A stretch of DNA of 30,753 nt from Flavobacteriaceae bacterium. Its GTDB lineage: Bacteria; Bacteroidota; Bacteroidia; Flavobacteriales; Flavobacteriaceae. How positions within the stretch are numbered: position 1 is the first letter of the stretch; the number at the start of each line of letters is the position of its first letter. A program made the translations under genes and the position numbers. Below are positions 8,069 through 16,337 of this stretch, in pieces. The notes below the pieces were generated by a model that worked only from the letters and a program-made list of their open reading frames with translations, searched no databases and was not told the origin of the DNA. The stretch covers positions 1 through 30,753 of the forward strand of contig JAQWYU010000295.1 in NCBI GenBank assembly GCA_029253805.1, in the 5' to 3' direction.

Positions 8069-10099
8069 ATGAGTTTATTAAATAAGCGTTTTGAAACGCC
8101 ATACAATACGGCGCCATTTTCAAACATCAAAACTGAAGACTTTTTACCTGCATTCGTAAAAGCTATTGAGATTGCTAATATTGAAATTACCAAAATAACA
8201 GACTCAAAAGAAACTCCCACTTTCAAAAATACTATTGAAGCCTTAGACTATGCTGGTGAATCATTAGATCGAATTTCCAGTATCTTCTTCAATTTAAATG
8301 CCGCTGAAACAAACCAAAGCATACAAAAAATCGCTCAAGAAGTTTCACCACTGTTATCAAATTTCTCTAATGATGTAGCTTTAAACAGTCTACTTTTTGA
8401 ACGTATTAAATCAGTCTATAGCTCTAAGGAAGCGTTAAATTTATCCATAGAGCAAAAAACACTCTTAGAAAAAAAATATAAAGAATTTTCTAGAAATGGA
8501 GCCAACCTCAACGATGAGGATAAGGAAATACTTAGAGAGATTGACAAAGAGCTAAGTAAATTAAAACTAATTTTTGGGGAAAATATTTTAGCAGAAACCA
8601 ATCGATATGAGCTTTTAATTACAAATAGATCGGACCTTGACGGACTGCCAGAAGGAGTCATTGAAGCTGCCAAACAAACCGCTGTAGAAAAAAATAAAAT
8701 AGGTTGGCTTATCACTTTAGACTATCCAAGCTATATTCCTTTTATGACCTATGCTAAAAATAGAGCCTTACGAAAAGATCTTGCATTAGCTTTTGGAAGA
8801 AAAGGCTTTCAAAATGATAAATTAGATAATCAAGAAATTGTTCTGAAAATAACTAATTTGCGCTTTAAAAGAGCAAAACTTTTAGGCTATCAAACGCATG
8901 CTCATTTTGTGTTAGAAGAACGTATGGCCAAAACACCTAAAAACGTTTGTAACTTTTTGGAAGATTTTCTAGAAAAAGCGTTGCCTATTGCTAAAAAGGA
9001 ATTTCAAGAGTTGCAAAACTTTGCAATAAGAACAGATGGAATAAATCATTTGGAAAAATGGGACAGTGCTTATTACTCAGAGAAATTAAAACAAGAGTAT
9101 TTTAAGTTTAATGAAGAACAATTAAAGCCATATTTTAAACTAGAAAACGTTATTGAAGGTGCTTTTAAGGTGGCTCATAAACTATTTGGTTTAAGCTTTA
9201 TAAAAATAAATGATATTGACACCTATCACAGAGAGGTGCTAACTTATAAGGTTGTTGACTTAGAGCAAAATCTAGTGGCTATTCTTTATACTGATTTTTT
9301 TCCTAGAAAAGGAAAGCGTAACGGCGCTTGGATGACCTCTTTCAAGCCCCAATACATCAAGAACGGAATACAAGAAAGACCACACGTTTCAATAGTTTGT
9401 AATTTTACAAAACCAACAAAAACTAAACCGTCTTTACTGACTTTCAACGAAGTCACTACTCTTTTTCATGAATTTGGACATGCATTGCATGGAATGCTAG
9501 CAAACACAACATATCCAAGCTTGTCAGGCACCAACGTAGCATGGGATTTTGTTGAACTGCCCAGTCAAATTATGGAAAACTGGTGTTATGAAAGAGAAGC
9601 ACTAGCGCTTTTTGCAAAACACTACAAAACAGGAGAACTTATCCCTATGGATTTAATCGATAAAATCAAATCAGCCTCAACATTTCAGCAAGGAATGCAA
9701 ACACTAAGACAACTAAGCTTTGGGCTGCTTGACATGTCTTGGCATGGAACTGATCCGAGCCCAATAAAAAATGTAAAAAAACAAGAAAAAGTAGCTTTTA
9801 AACAAACTCAACTTTTTCCAGATATTGAACAAAACTGTATGTCAACAGCTTTCTCTCATATTTTCCAAGGAGGTTACTCATCAGGTTATTACAGCTATAA
9901 ATGGGCTGAAGTTTTAGATGCTGATGCCTTTCAATATTTTAAAGAAAATAACATTTTTGACTCGAAAATATCAAATAATTTTAAAGAGTTTATATTAAGT
10001 AAAGGAGGCACAGAAGATCCCTTAGAGTTATATATTAAGTTTCGTGGTCAAAAACCAAAAGTAGATGCCTTGCTCAGACGCTCTGGTTTGCTTAATTAA
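8069..10099 (+). CDS. M3-family zinc oligopeptidase (Dcp/oligopeptidase A type)
   Basis: The 676-residue protein is full length for the M3A family. The zinc motif HEFGH is at residues 467-471 and the third ligand Glu496 lies in the DFVELPSQ segment; His467 and His471 complete the site. The N-terminal half is helical, as in the thimet oligopeptidase fold, and no signal peptide is visible, so it is probably cytoplasmic and cleaves short peptides. Conserved Tyr residues in the SGYYSYKWAEVLDAD segment near 610 match those near the active site of the family. It starts 23 bases after purE, so it may be the third gene of that transcript. Peptidyl-dipeptidase Dcp and oligopeptidase A (PrlC) cannot be separated by reading. 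The stop overlaps that of the next, convergent gene by four bases. Confidence 0.92.
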   Translation: MSLLNKRFETPYNTAPFSNIKTEDFLPAFVKAIEIANIEITKITDSKETPTFKNTIEALDYAGESLDRISSIFFNLNAAETNQSIQKIAQEVSPLLSNFSNDVALNSLLFERIKSVYSSKEALNLSIEQKTLLEKKYKEFSRNGANLNDEDKEILREIDKELSKLKLIFGENILAETNRYELLITNRSDLDGLPEGVIEAAKQTAVEKNKIGWLITLDYPSYIPFMTYAKNRALRKDLALAFGRKGFQNDKLDNQEIVLKITNLRFKRAKLLGYQTHAHFVLEERMAKTPKNVCNFLEDFLEKALPIAKKEFQELQNFAIRTDGINHLEKWDSAYYSEKLKQEYFKFNEEQLKPYFKLENVIEGAFKVAHKLFGLSFIKINDIDTYHREVLTYKVVDLEQNLVAILYTDFFPRKGKRNGAWMTSFKPQYIKNGIQERPHVSIVCNFTKPTKTKPSLLTFNEVTTLFHEFGHALHGMLANTTYPSLSGTNVAWDFVELPSQIMENWCYEREALALFAKHYKTGELIPMDLIDKIKSASTFQQGMQTLRQLSFGLLDMSWHGTDPSPIKNVKKQEKVAFKQTQLFPDIEQNCMSTAFSHIFQGGYSSGYYSYKWAEVLDADAFQYFKENNIFDSKISNNFKEFILSKGGTEDPLELYIKFRGQKPKVDALLRRSGLLN

Positions 10100-10917
10100 T
10101 TTAATAGGAATATTGAAAAAATTAGTGCTATTATTGGGACAGACTCTACTATTAAAGAAGTGAAATAACGGCTTCTTCCTTTTGTACTCATAAATAATAA
10201 GACAGCTAAAACTGCAATGGTAAAAAATAATACTAGAGTAGATTCTCTATTTGTTTTATGTTTTAAAATCTCTAAAATAAATATGTCTATCAACAAGGCA
10301 TAGCCAATTAATTTAGTTTTATAGATTCCAACTTGTTGGGGGATAGTAGATAAGTAGGCTTCATCCAATTCTAAGTCACGTATTTCAAAAGGAAGCATTA
10401 ACACAATAAGTACTAATATCCGCTGAAATATAATCCAAAGGTGGTCTAACAACAATACACTACGAGTTTCTAAAAGTGGTAAAAAAACAGAAGTCCCAGC
10501 CCAAACAATTGCAATGACATAAATCTTAATACCCCCAATTGATCTTAAGTTTATTGGTGTTTTAATTCCTAATGGTATGGCATACAAAAAAGTTATGAGC
10601 CCCAAAAAAAATAAAAGTAATTGACTTTGGGTTTGAAGAAATGAGAACGAATATAAAAAGCCAATAATATTTATTAAAGATACCAACTGAATATATTTTA
10701 ATTTATTGGTAAGTGCTCGGTAATAAAACTTAGCTAAGCCAAAATACTTAACAAAATTATATCCTGAAACAGAGGCGCAAAATACCGATATATAAAAATA
10801 GACAGATAACTTTAAATCCAATTCAATCGCTGTTAAAAAACAAAAAGAGAGTACAGCTAAAGCAACATGGATACTGCTATTTATGTAGAAGTCGATTAAA
10901 CGTTTCAAAAGAGTCAT
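10096..10917 (-). CDS. UbiA-like integral membrane protein
   Basis: This 273-residue protein has about eight hydrophobic segments and is very rich in Leu and Ile. The second half has a conserved acidic motif with Arg180-Asp181 and Asp185 after MLPFEI, resembling the second Asp-rich motif of UbiA prenyltransferases that binds Mg-diphosphate. The first Asp-rich motif is not visible: the corresponding part reads GYNFVKY at 52-58, without acidic residues. I therefore call it a UbiA-like membrane protein and do not claim a substrate. It is a single leftward gene between convergent M3 peptidase and divergent gcvP. Its stop codon sits in the palindromic TTAATTAA shared with the end of the peptidase gene. 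Confidence 0.6.
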   Translation of the reverse strand: MTLLKRLIDFYINSSIHVALAVLSFCFLTAIELDLKLSVYFYISVFCASVSGYNFVKYFGLAKFYYRALTNKLKYIQLVSLINIIGFLYSFSFLQTQSQLLLFFLGLITFLYAIPLGIKTPINLRSIGGIKIYVIAIVWAGTSVFLPLLETRSVLLLDHLWIIFQRILVLIVLMLPFEIRDLELDEAYLSTIPQQVGIYKTKLIGYALLIDIFILEILKHKTNRESTLVLFFTIAVLAVLLFMSTKGRSRYFTSLIVESVPIIALIFSIFLLN

Positions 10918-11003
10918 CTTACAAAAGTAATCAAACTGTTAATAACCCTAATAATTGTTTGATAACTTTCAATTTGTATAAATTAAATCGTTGTTAAATT
11001 ACT

Positions 11004-11011
11004 TAATTTTG
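11004..11011 (+). promoter_or_regulatory. Putative -7 element of gcvP
   Basis: TAATTTTG matches TAnnTTTG exactly and ends 26 bases before the gcvP start. The nearest TTTG upstream (10973-10976) is 27 bases away, a little longer than the usual 17-23. I see no tandem glycine riboswitch in the 119-base gap; it would not fit. Confidence 0.35.
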
Positions 11012-11036
11012 CTTTATATAATTTCAATATTTTACA

Positions 11037-13889
11037 ATGAAAACTGACTCATTCTCTTTGAGACATATTGGCCCTAGAAAAGAGCAACGTAAAGAAATGC
11101 TTGACGCCATCGGAGTGAATTCTGTGAACGAATTAATTGACCAGACTATTCCTAAAAATATTAGACTTCATTCGCCCTTGAAACTTGAAGCTCCTTTAAG
11201 CGAGCAAGAGTACCTTGAGCACATCTATTATTTAGCTTCTAAAAATAAAGTTTTCAAATCTTTTATTGGGATGGGATATCATCCTTCAAACCTTCCTGCA
11301 GTTATTCAACGAAATATTTTAGAAAATCCAGGATGGTATACTGCCTACACGCCTTACCAAGCTGAAATTGCTCAAGGCCGCCTTGAGGCACTCCTAAATT
11401 ACCAAACAATGGTAACAGATCTTACCGGAATGGAATTAGCAAACGCCTCGCTTCTGGACGAAAGTACTGCAGCTGCTGAAGCCATGGCCTTGTTGTACGC
11501 TGTAAGGCCAAAATCAAAAGTAAAATCAGGAATTGTCAAATTTTTTGTTTCTGACGATGTCTTGCCACAGACGCTATCTGTATTAAAAACAAGAGCAATT
11601 CCAATTGGCATTAAGCTTATTATTGGACCCGCTAAAGAATTTGACTTTTCTTCTGATTTTTTTGGTGCCCTAGTTCAGTACCCTGGAAAGTCTGGATTTA
11701 TCATGAACTTAAAAAGCTTTATCTCTGAGTCAAATCATAATGAGATTAAAGTAGCCGTTGCAGCAGATATTCTCGCCCTAGTGTCATTAGAAGCTCCAGG
11801 AAAACTTGGTGCTGATGTAGTAGTTGGAACCACTCAAAGATTTGGAATTCCAATGGGTTATGGCGGACCACACGCAGCTTACTTTGCAACTAAAGAAGTC
11901 TATAAGAGATATATTCCTGGAAGGATTATTGGAGTTACAAAAGATATGGATGGGAATCGTGCCATGCGAATGGCTCTGCAAACTCGTGAGCAACATATTA
12001 AAAGAGACCGTGCAACATCCAATATTTGTACTGCACAAGTATTGTTAGCTGTAATGGCAGGGATGTATGCGGTTTATCATGGACCTGAGGGCCTCAAATA
12101 CATTGCCCGTAAAGTGCATAACCACACTACACTTTTGGCAGAGGCTTTAGAAACACTAGAACTTAAGCTTGTTCATCAAAACTTTTTTGACACAATTCAA
12201 ATATTAGTTTCAGACACTACGAAAATAAAAATTATAGCAGAACAAAAAGAAGTCAACTTCCATTATCCAAACGAAACGACCGTTTCAATTTCCATAAATG
12301 AAACAACAACTCTTTCTGACCTTAATACTATACTTTCAATTTTTTGTAAGGCTCAAAATAAGACTAAAACAAGTATTAAATCAATTAATACACAAAATAA
12401 AATTCCGGATTCGTCAAAACGAGTTTCTAGCTTTTTATCAAATGTCATTTTTAACTCTCACCATTCTGAGACTGAACTGATGCGTTACATTAAACGACTA
12501 GAACGTAAAGATCTTGCTTTGAATTTTTCTATGATTTCATTGGGATCTTGTACAATGAAGCTAAATGCTGCAGCAGAAATGTTACCCCTTAGCTGGCCCA
12601 ACTGGTGCAACATACATCCATTCGCTCCTCTAAACCAAGTTGAAGGTTTCCGAACTGTCCTTAAAGAACTAGAAAATCAATTAACAGAAATTACTGGCTT
12701 TGCTGGAACATCCCTTCAACCTAATTCAGGCGCTCAAGGTGAATTCGCCGGACTTATGGTCATTAGAGCCTATCATGAATCTAGAGGAGATCAACACAGA
12801 AAGATTTGTATAATACCTTCATCCGCACACGGGACAAACCCAGCGAGTGCGGTCATGGCAGGAATGAAAGTCGTTGTCACGAAATCTTCTGAAAATGGAA
12901 ATATTGATGTTGATGACTTGAGAGAAAAAGCGACATTACACAAAGACAACCTAGCTGCTTTGATGGTGACCTACCCTTCTACTCATGGAGTTTACGAATC
13001 CGCTATAAAAGAAATTACTCAAATCATTCACGACAACGGCGGACAAGTCTACATGGACGGAGCTAATATGAATGCACAAGTTGGATTAACTAACCCAGGG
13101 AATATTGGTGCAGATGTATGCCATTTGAACTTGCATAAAACATTTGCAATCCCACACGGGGGCGGAGGTCCTGGAGTTGGACCCATATGTGTTGCCAAAC
13201 AACTAACACCATTTTTACCTGGAAATCCACTTATCAAAACAGGCGGGGAAAATGCAATTCATTCAATTTCAGGAGCGCCCTTTGGATCTGCTCTCGCTTG
13301 CTTAATTTCTTATGGTTATATTAAAATGCTTGGAGATACCGGACTAACACAGTCTACTGAAATTGCCATTCTTAACGCCAATTACATCAAAGAACGCCTC
13401 GAGGGGCATTATGATACTTTATACTCTGGAGAACAAGGTCGTGCTGCACATGAAATGATTATAGATTGTCGTGATTTTAAGTCCAACGGCATTGAAGTAG
13501 TTGATATCGCCAAACGACTTATGGACTTTGGATTTCATGCACCAACCGTTTCATTCCCTGTAGCAGGTACAATGATGATCGAGCCTACTGAAAGTGAAGG
13601 AAAGGCTGAAATGGACCGGTTTTGTGATGCGATGATTGCAATTAGAAAAGAGATAGATTCAGCATCCAAAGAAGACACCAATAATCCTTTAAAAAATGCA
13701 CCTCACACCCTAGAAATGCTTACTAATGATAATTGGATTTTTCCATACAGCAGAACTAAAGCGGCCTTTCCCCTAGACTACATAAAAAATGATAAGTTTT
13801 GGCCATCAGTTCGCCGAGTGGACGACGCTTATGGGGATAGGAACCTAATATGTACTTGCGCCTCAATTGATACTTATGAAGAAGCTTAA
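11037..13889 (+). CDS. gcvP: Glycine dehydrogenase (decarboxylating), P protein of the glycine cleavage system
   Basis: The 950-residue single-chain P protein carries both halves that are separate GcvPA and GcvPB in some bacteria. The N-terminal half (about 1-435) has the conserved GMGYHPSNLP and ENPGWYTAYTPYQ segments. The C-terminal half has the PLP lysine at Lys701 in HLNLHKTF, followed by the glycine loop at 708-711. It decarboxylates glycine and transfers the aminomethyl group to lipoyl-GcvH in the cytoplasm. The gcvT and gcvH genes are not in the window, as is usual in flavobacteria, where the genes are scattered. The next gene begins 12 bases after its stop, so the KAS III-methyltransferase-GT2 genes may be transcribed from the gcvP promoter. 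Confidence 0.97.
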   Translation: MKTDSFSLRHIGPRKEQRKEMLDAIGVNSVNELIDQTIPKNIRLHSPLKLEAPLSEQEYLEHIYYLASKNKVFKSFIGMGYHPSNLPAVIQRNILENPGWYTAYTPYQAEIAQGRLEALLNYQTMVTDLTGMELANASLLDESTAAAEAMALLYAVRPKSKVKSGIVKFFVSDDVLPQTLSVLKTRAIPIGIKLIIGPAKEFDFSSDFFGALVQYPGKSGFIMNLKSFISESNHNEIKVAVAADILALVSLEAPGKLGADVVVGTTQRFGIPMGYGGPHAAYFATKEVYKRYIPGRIIGVTKDMDGNRAMRMALQTREQHIKRDRATSNICTAQVLLAVMAGMYAVYHGPEGLKYIARKVHNHTTLLAEALETLELKLVHQNFFDTIQILVSDTTKIKIIAEQKEVNFHYPNETTVSISINETTTLSDLNTILSIFCKAQNKTKTSIKSINTQNKIPDSSKRVSSFLSNVIFNSHHSETELMRYIKRLERKDLALNFSMISLGSCTMKLNAAAEMLPLSWPNWCNIHPFAPLNQVEGFRTVLKELENQLTEITGFAGTSLQPNSGAQGEFAGLMVIRAYHESRGDQHRKICIIPSSAHGTNPASAVMAGMKVVVTKSSENGNIDVDDLREKATLHKDNLAALMVTYPSTHGVYESAIKEITQIIHDNGGQVYMDGANMNAQVGLTNPGNIGADVCHLNLHKTFAIPHGGGGPGVGPICVAKQLTPFLPGNPLIKTGGENAIHSISGAPFGSALACLISYGYIKMLGDTGLTQSTEIAILNANYIKERLEGHYDTLYSGEQGRAAHEMIIDCRDFKSNGIEVVDIAKRLMDFGFHAPTVSFPVAGTMMIEPTESEGKAEMDRFCDAMIAIRKEIDSASKEDTNNPLKNAPHTLEMLTNDNWIFPYSRTKAAFPLDYIKNDKFWPSVRRVDDAYGDRNLICTCASIDTYEEA

Positions 13890-13901
13890 AATAAAGAAAT
13901 T

Positions 13902-14960
13902 ATGAACATAAAAATTACAGGAACAGGGAGTTATATTCCTAAAATAGTTCAGAAAAATAAAGCTTTTCAGCAACACTCATTTTTAAATATTGACGGTTCT
14001 GAAATCCCATCTTCCAATGAGGTCATCATAGAAAAATTTAAAGCCATTACAGGAATCTCAGAACGACGCTATGCAGAAAACCATTTAACAGCTTCGGACC
14101 TTGGTGCATTAGCCGCAGAAAAAGCAATAAAAGATGCTGGTGTGGATCCAGAAACTTTAGACTATATCATTCTAGCTCATAATTTTGGAGATGTAAAATC
14201 AGGTTCGATTCAAAGCGATATTTTGCCCTGTTTAGCCGCAAGAGTAAAAAATATTTTAAAAATTAAAAACCCTAAATGCATAGCCTATGATATTCTATTT
14301 GGATGTCCTGGCTGGGTAGAAGGAGTGATTCAAGGCCAAGCCTACATAAAAGCTGGTATGGCTAAAAAATGTCTAGTAATAGGTACTGAAACATTATCTC
14401 GGGTTGTTGATCCACACGATAGAGATTCAATGATTTATTCAGATGGCGCAGGGGCAACTGTTATTGAACTTTTAGATGAGGATGGAGGGATTTTATCTCA
14501 TGAGTCAGCTTCTTATACTCATGATGAAATTTACCACTTATTTTTTGGATGCTCCAACAACAAATCTTTAGTAGAAGATACGCGATTTATAAAAATGTAT
14601 GGACGAAAGATTTATGAATTTGCATTATCAAATGTTCCTAATGCTATGAAAACCTGCTTAGACAACAGCGGGTTTGACATAAAAGATGTAAAAAAAATAT
14701 TAATTCATCAAGCGAATGAAAAAATGGACGAGGCTATTGTAAATCGCTTTTATAGACTTTATAAAACCCCTGTACCAGAAAGAGTAATGCCCATGAGTAT
14801 TCATGAATTAGGAAATAGTTCTGTGGCTACAGTACCAACATTACTTGATCTAATTAAGAACAACCACATGGAGGGGCATAAACTGAATAAGGGAGATATC
14901 ATTATATTTGCTAGTGTAGGTGCAGGAATGCACATCAATGCTATCACTTACAAATATTAA
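13902..14960 (+). CDS. 3-oxoacyl-ACP synthase III family protein (FabH-like)
   Basis: The 352-residue thiolase-fold protein keeps the complete KAS III triad: Cys135 in FGCPGW, His269 in IHQAN and Asn305 in ELGNSS. The GAGATVIE and ASVGAGMHI segments are also family features. It should therefore perform a decarboxylative or non-decarboxylative acyl-thioester condensation or acyl transfer in the cytoplasm. It is longer than housekeeping FabH (about 320-330 residues), with an insert around residues 20-40. It is followed at one base by a methyltransferase-like gene and then a glycosyltransferase gene. That context argues against the housekeeping FabH role and for a lipid or secondary-metabolite precursor. 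The substrate is unknown. Confidence 0.85.
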   Translation: MNIKITGTGSYIPKIVQKNKAFQQHSFLNIDGSEIPSSNEVIIEKFKAITGISERRYAENHLTASDLGALAAEKAIKDAGVDPETLDYIILAHNFGDVKSGSIQSDILPCLAARVKNILKIKNPKCIAYDILFGCPGWVEGVIQGQAYIKAGMAKKCLVIGTETLSRVVDPHDRDSMIYSDGAGATVIELLDEDGGILSHESASYTHDEIYHLFFGCSNNKSLVEDTRFIKMYGRKIYEFALSNVPNAMKTCLDNSGFDIKDVKKILIHQANEKMDEAIVNRFYRLYKTPVPERVMPMSIHELGNSSVATVPTLLDLIKNNHMEGHKLNKGDIIIFASVGAGMHINAITYKY

Positions 14961-14961
14961 T

Positions 14962-15483
14962 ATGTACGCTAAGAATTTTCCTAAGAAACGATATAAACAC
15001 ACTTTAAAGTTCCTTAAGACTCATGTAAATAATGGTGAATCTATTTTAGACCTAGGGGTTAAAAACCCTTTTTCTGAAATTCTTAAAACTGAAGGTTTTG
15101 ATGTCTGTAACACTTCAGGTGAAGATTTGGACTTAAACACCTCTTTTTTAGAATCTAACACCTCGGATGTAACAACTGCGTTTGAAATATTTGAACACCT
15201 GGTCTCACCTTTTTCCGTGTTAAAAAGAATTCAGTCAAAAAAACTAGTTGCAAGTATTCCATTAAGGCTATGGTTTTCAAGTGCTTATCGCAGTAAAACA
15301 GACCTAAGAGATCGTCATTTTCATGAATTTGAAGATTGGCAATTTAATTGGCTATTAGAAAAAGCAGGTTGGAAAATTATAGCAACAAAAAAATGGACAA
15401 ACCCAACTAAAAAAATTGGAATTAGACCCGTTCTACGTTGGTTCACCCCTCGATATTACATCGTTTATGCTGAAAGAATTTGA
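14962..15483 (+). CDS. Small class I SAM-methyltransferase-like protein
   Basis: The likely start is the ATG at 14962, one base after the ketosynthase stop, giving 173 residues. A longer reading from 14920 would add 14 residues that are only the ketosynthase 3' end in another frame. The protein has an ESILDLG strand that corresponds to methyltransferase motif I, an acidic GEDLDLN segment where the ribose-binding acid is expected, and the TAFEIFEHL segment typical of class I enzymes. However, DLG is followed by VKNPFSE instead of the usual GxG loop, so SAM binding is uncertain. A later SAYRSKTDLRDRHFHEF segment is rich in charged residues and could be catalytic. It is encoded between ketosynthase and glycosyltransferase genes, so a common pathway is likely. 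Confidence 0.75.
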   Translation: MYAKNFPKKRYKHTLKFLKTHVNNGESILDLGVKNPFSEILKTEGFDVCNTSGEDLDLNTSFLESNTSDVTTAFEIFEHLVSPFSVLKRIQSKKLVASIPLRLWFSSAYRSKTDLRDRHFHEFEDWQFNWLLEKAGWKIIATKKWTNPTKKIGIRPVLRWFTPRYYIVYAERI

Positions 15484-16337
15484 GGTTTTATATCGTCATA
15501 CCCGCTCATAACGAAGAAGACTACATTGGTCAGACACTTAAATCGTTAATAAACCAATCTTTACTACCTACTAAAGTAGTGGTGGTAGACGATAATTCAA
15601 CAGACACCACATCCAACATAGTAAATAAAATTAAAAAGGAATACCCATGGATATCGTTGATTTCTAACATCTCGTCTGACGAACACTTACCAGGGAGTAA
15701 AATTATTAATGCTTTTTATAAAGGTTATGACTCTTTAGATAAAGACTTCGATATAATTTGTAAATACGATGCAGATTTGATTTTTCCAAAAAACTACCTT
15801 GAAAGTCTAGCTATTCATTACCAAAAAAACCCAGAGCTTGGCATGGTAGCTGGACATTGTTATGTTCAAAAAAATAACAAGTGGCAAATCGAAAACCTAA
15901 CCTCAAAAAAGCATATTCGGGGGCCCATAAAAGCCTATAGAAAAGCGTGTTTCCAACAGATTGGAGGCCTAAAAAAATCAATGGGTTGGGATACAATTGA
16001 TGAATTATTGTCACTCTACTACGGATGGGAATTCAAAACAGATGAATCACTGATTGTAAGACATCTTAAACATACAGGCGCCAGTTATAATAGAAAAGCA
16101 AAACACTTACAAGGCATTGCTCTTTACAAAATGCGATACGGATTTATACTGGCTTTTTTATCAGCTTTAAAATTAGCCTTCAAAAAAAGAAATATTTCTC
16201 TTTTCTTGGACTACTTAGTAGGCTACGTAAAAGCACAGAAAAATAAAGAAGCCTTTATTGTAGATCCTAAACAAGGGATTTTTATTAGAGCATATAGATG
16301 GAATAATATTAAAAATAAATTTAAGATTCTACCTTAA
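15480..16337 (+). CDS. Glycosyltransferase family 2
   Basis: The 285-residue protein starts with the GT-A fold signature VIPAHNEEDYI, followed by VVVVDDNSTD and the metal-binding Asp97-Ala-Asp99. The start codon is TTG at 15480, overlapping the methyltransferase stop as TTGA. No ATG lies close enough to keep the first beta strand, so I accept TTG. Acceptor-side motifs include GWDTIDEL near 170. A moderately hydrophobic stretch near 220-245 with many basic residues suggests peripheral membrane contact but not a clear transmembrane helix. It presumably moves a sugar from a nucleotide donor to a lipid or other acceptor; neither is known. Its end overlaps the convergent ilvE end by 17 bases. Confidence 0.88.
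   Translation: MRFYIVIPAHNEEDYIGQTLKSLINQSLLPTKVVVVDDNSTDTTSNIVNKIKKEYPWISLISNISSDEHLPGSKIINAFYKGYDSLDKDFDIICKYDADLIFPKNYLESLAIHYQKNPELGMVAGHCYVQKNNKWQIENLTSKKHIRGPIKAYRKACFQQIGGLKKSMGWDTIDELLSLYYGWEFKTDESLIVRHLKHTGASYNRKAKHLQGIALYKMRYGFILAFLSALKLAFKKRNISLFLDYLVGYVKAQKNKEAFIVDPKQGIFIRAYRWNNIKNKFKILP

Noticed and set aside
10918..11036. Possible glycine riboswitch before gcvP
   Set aside because: The gap is too short for one with its promoter, and I see no conserved stems.
14920..14961. Longer methyltransferase start inside the ketosynthase gene
   Set aside because: The added residues are only the ketosynthase 3' end in another frame; the ATG at 14962 follows the stop by one base.
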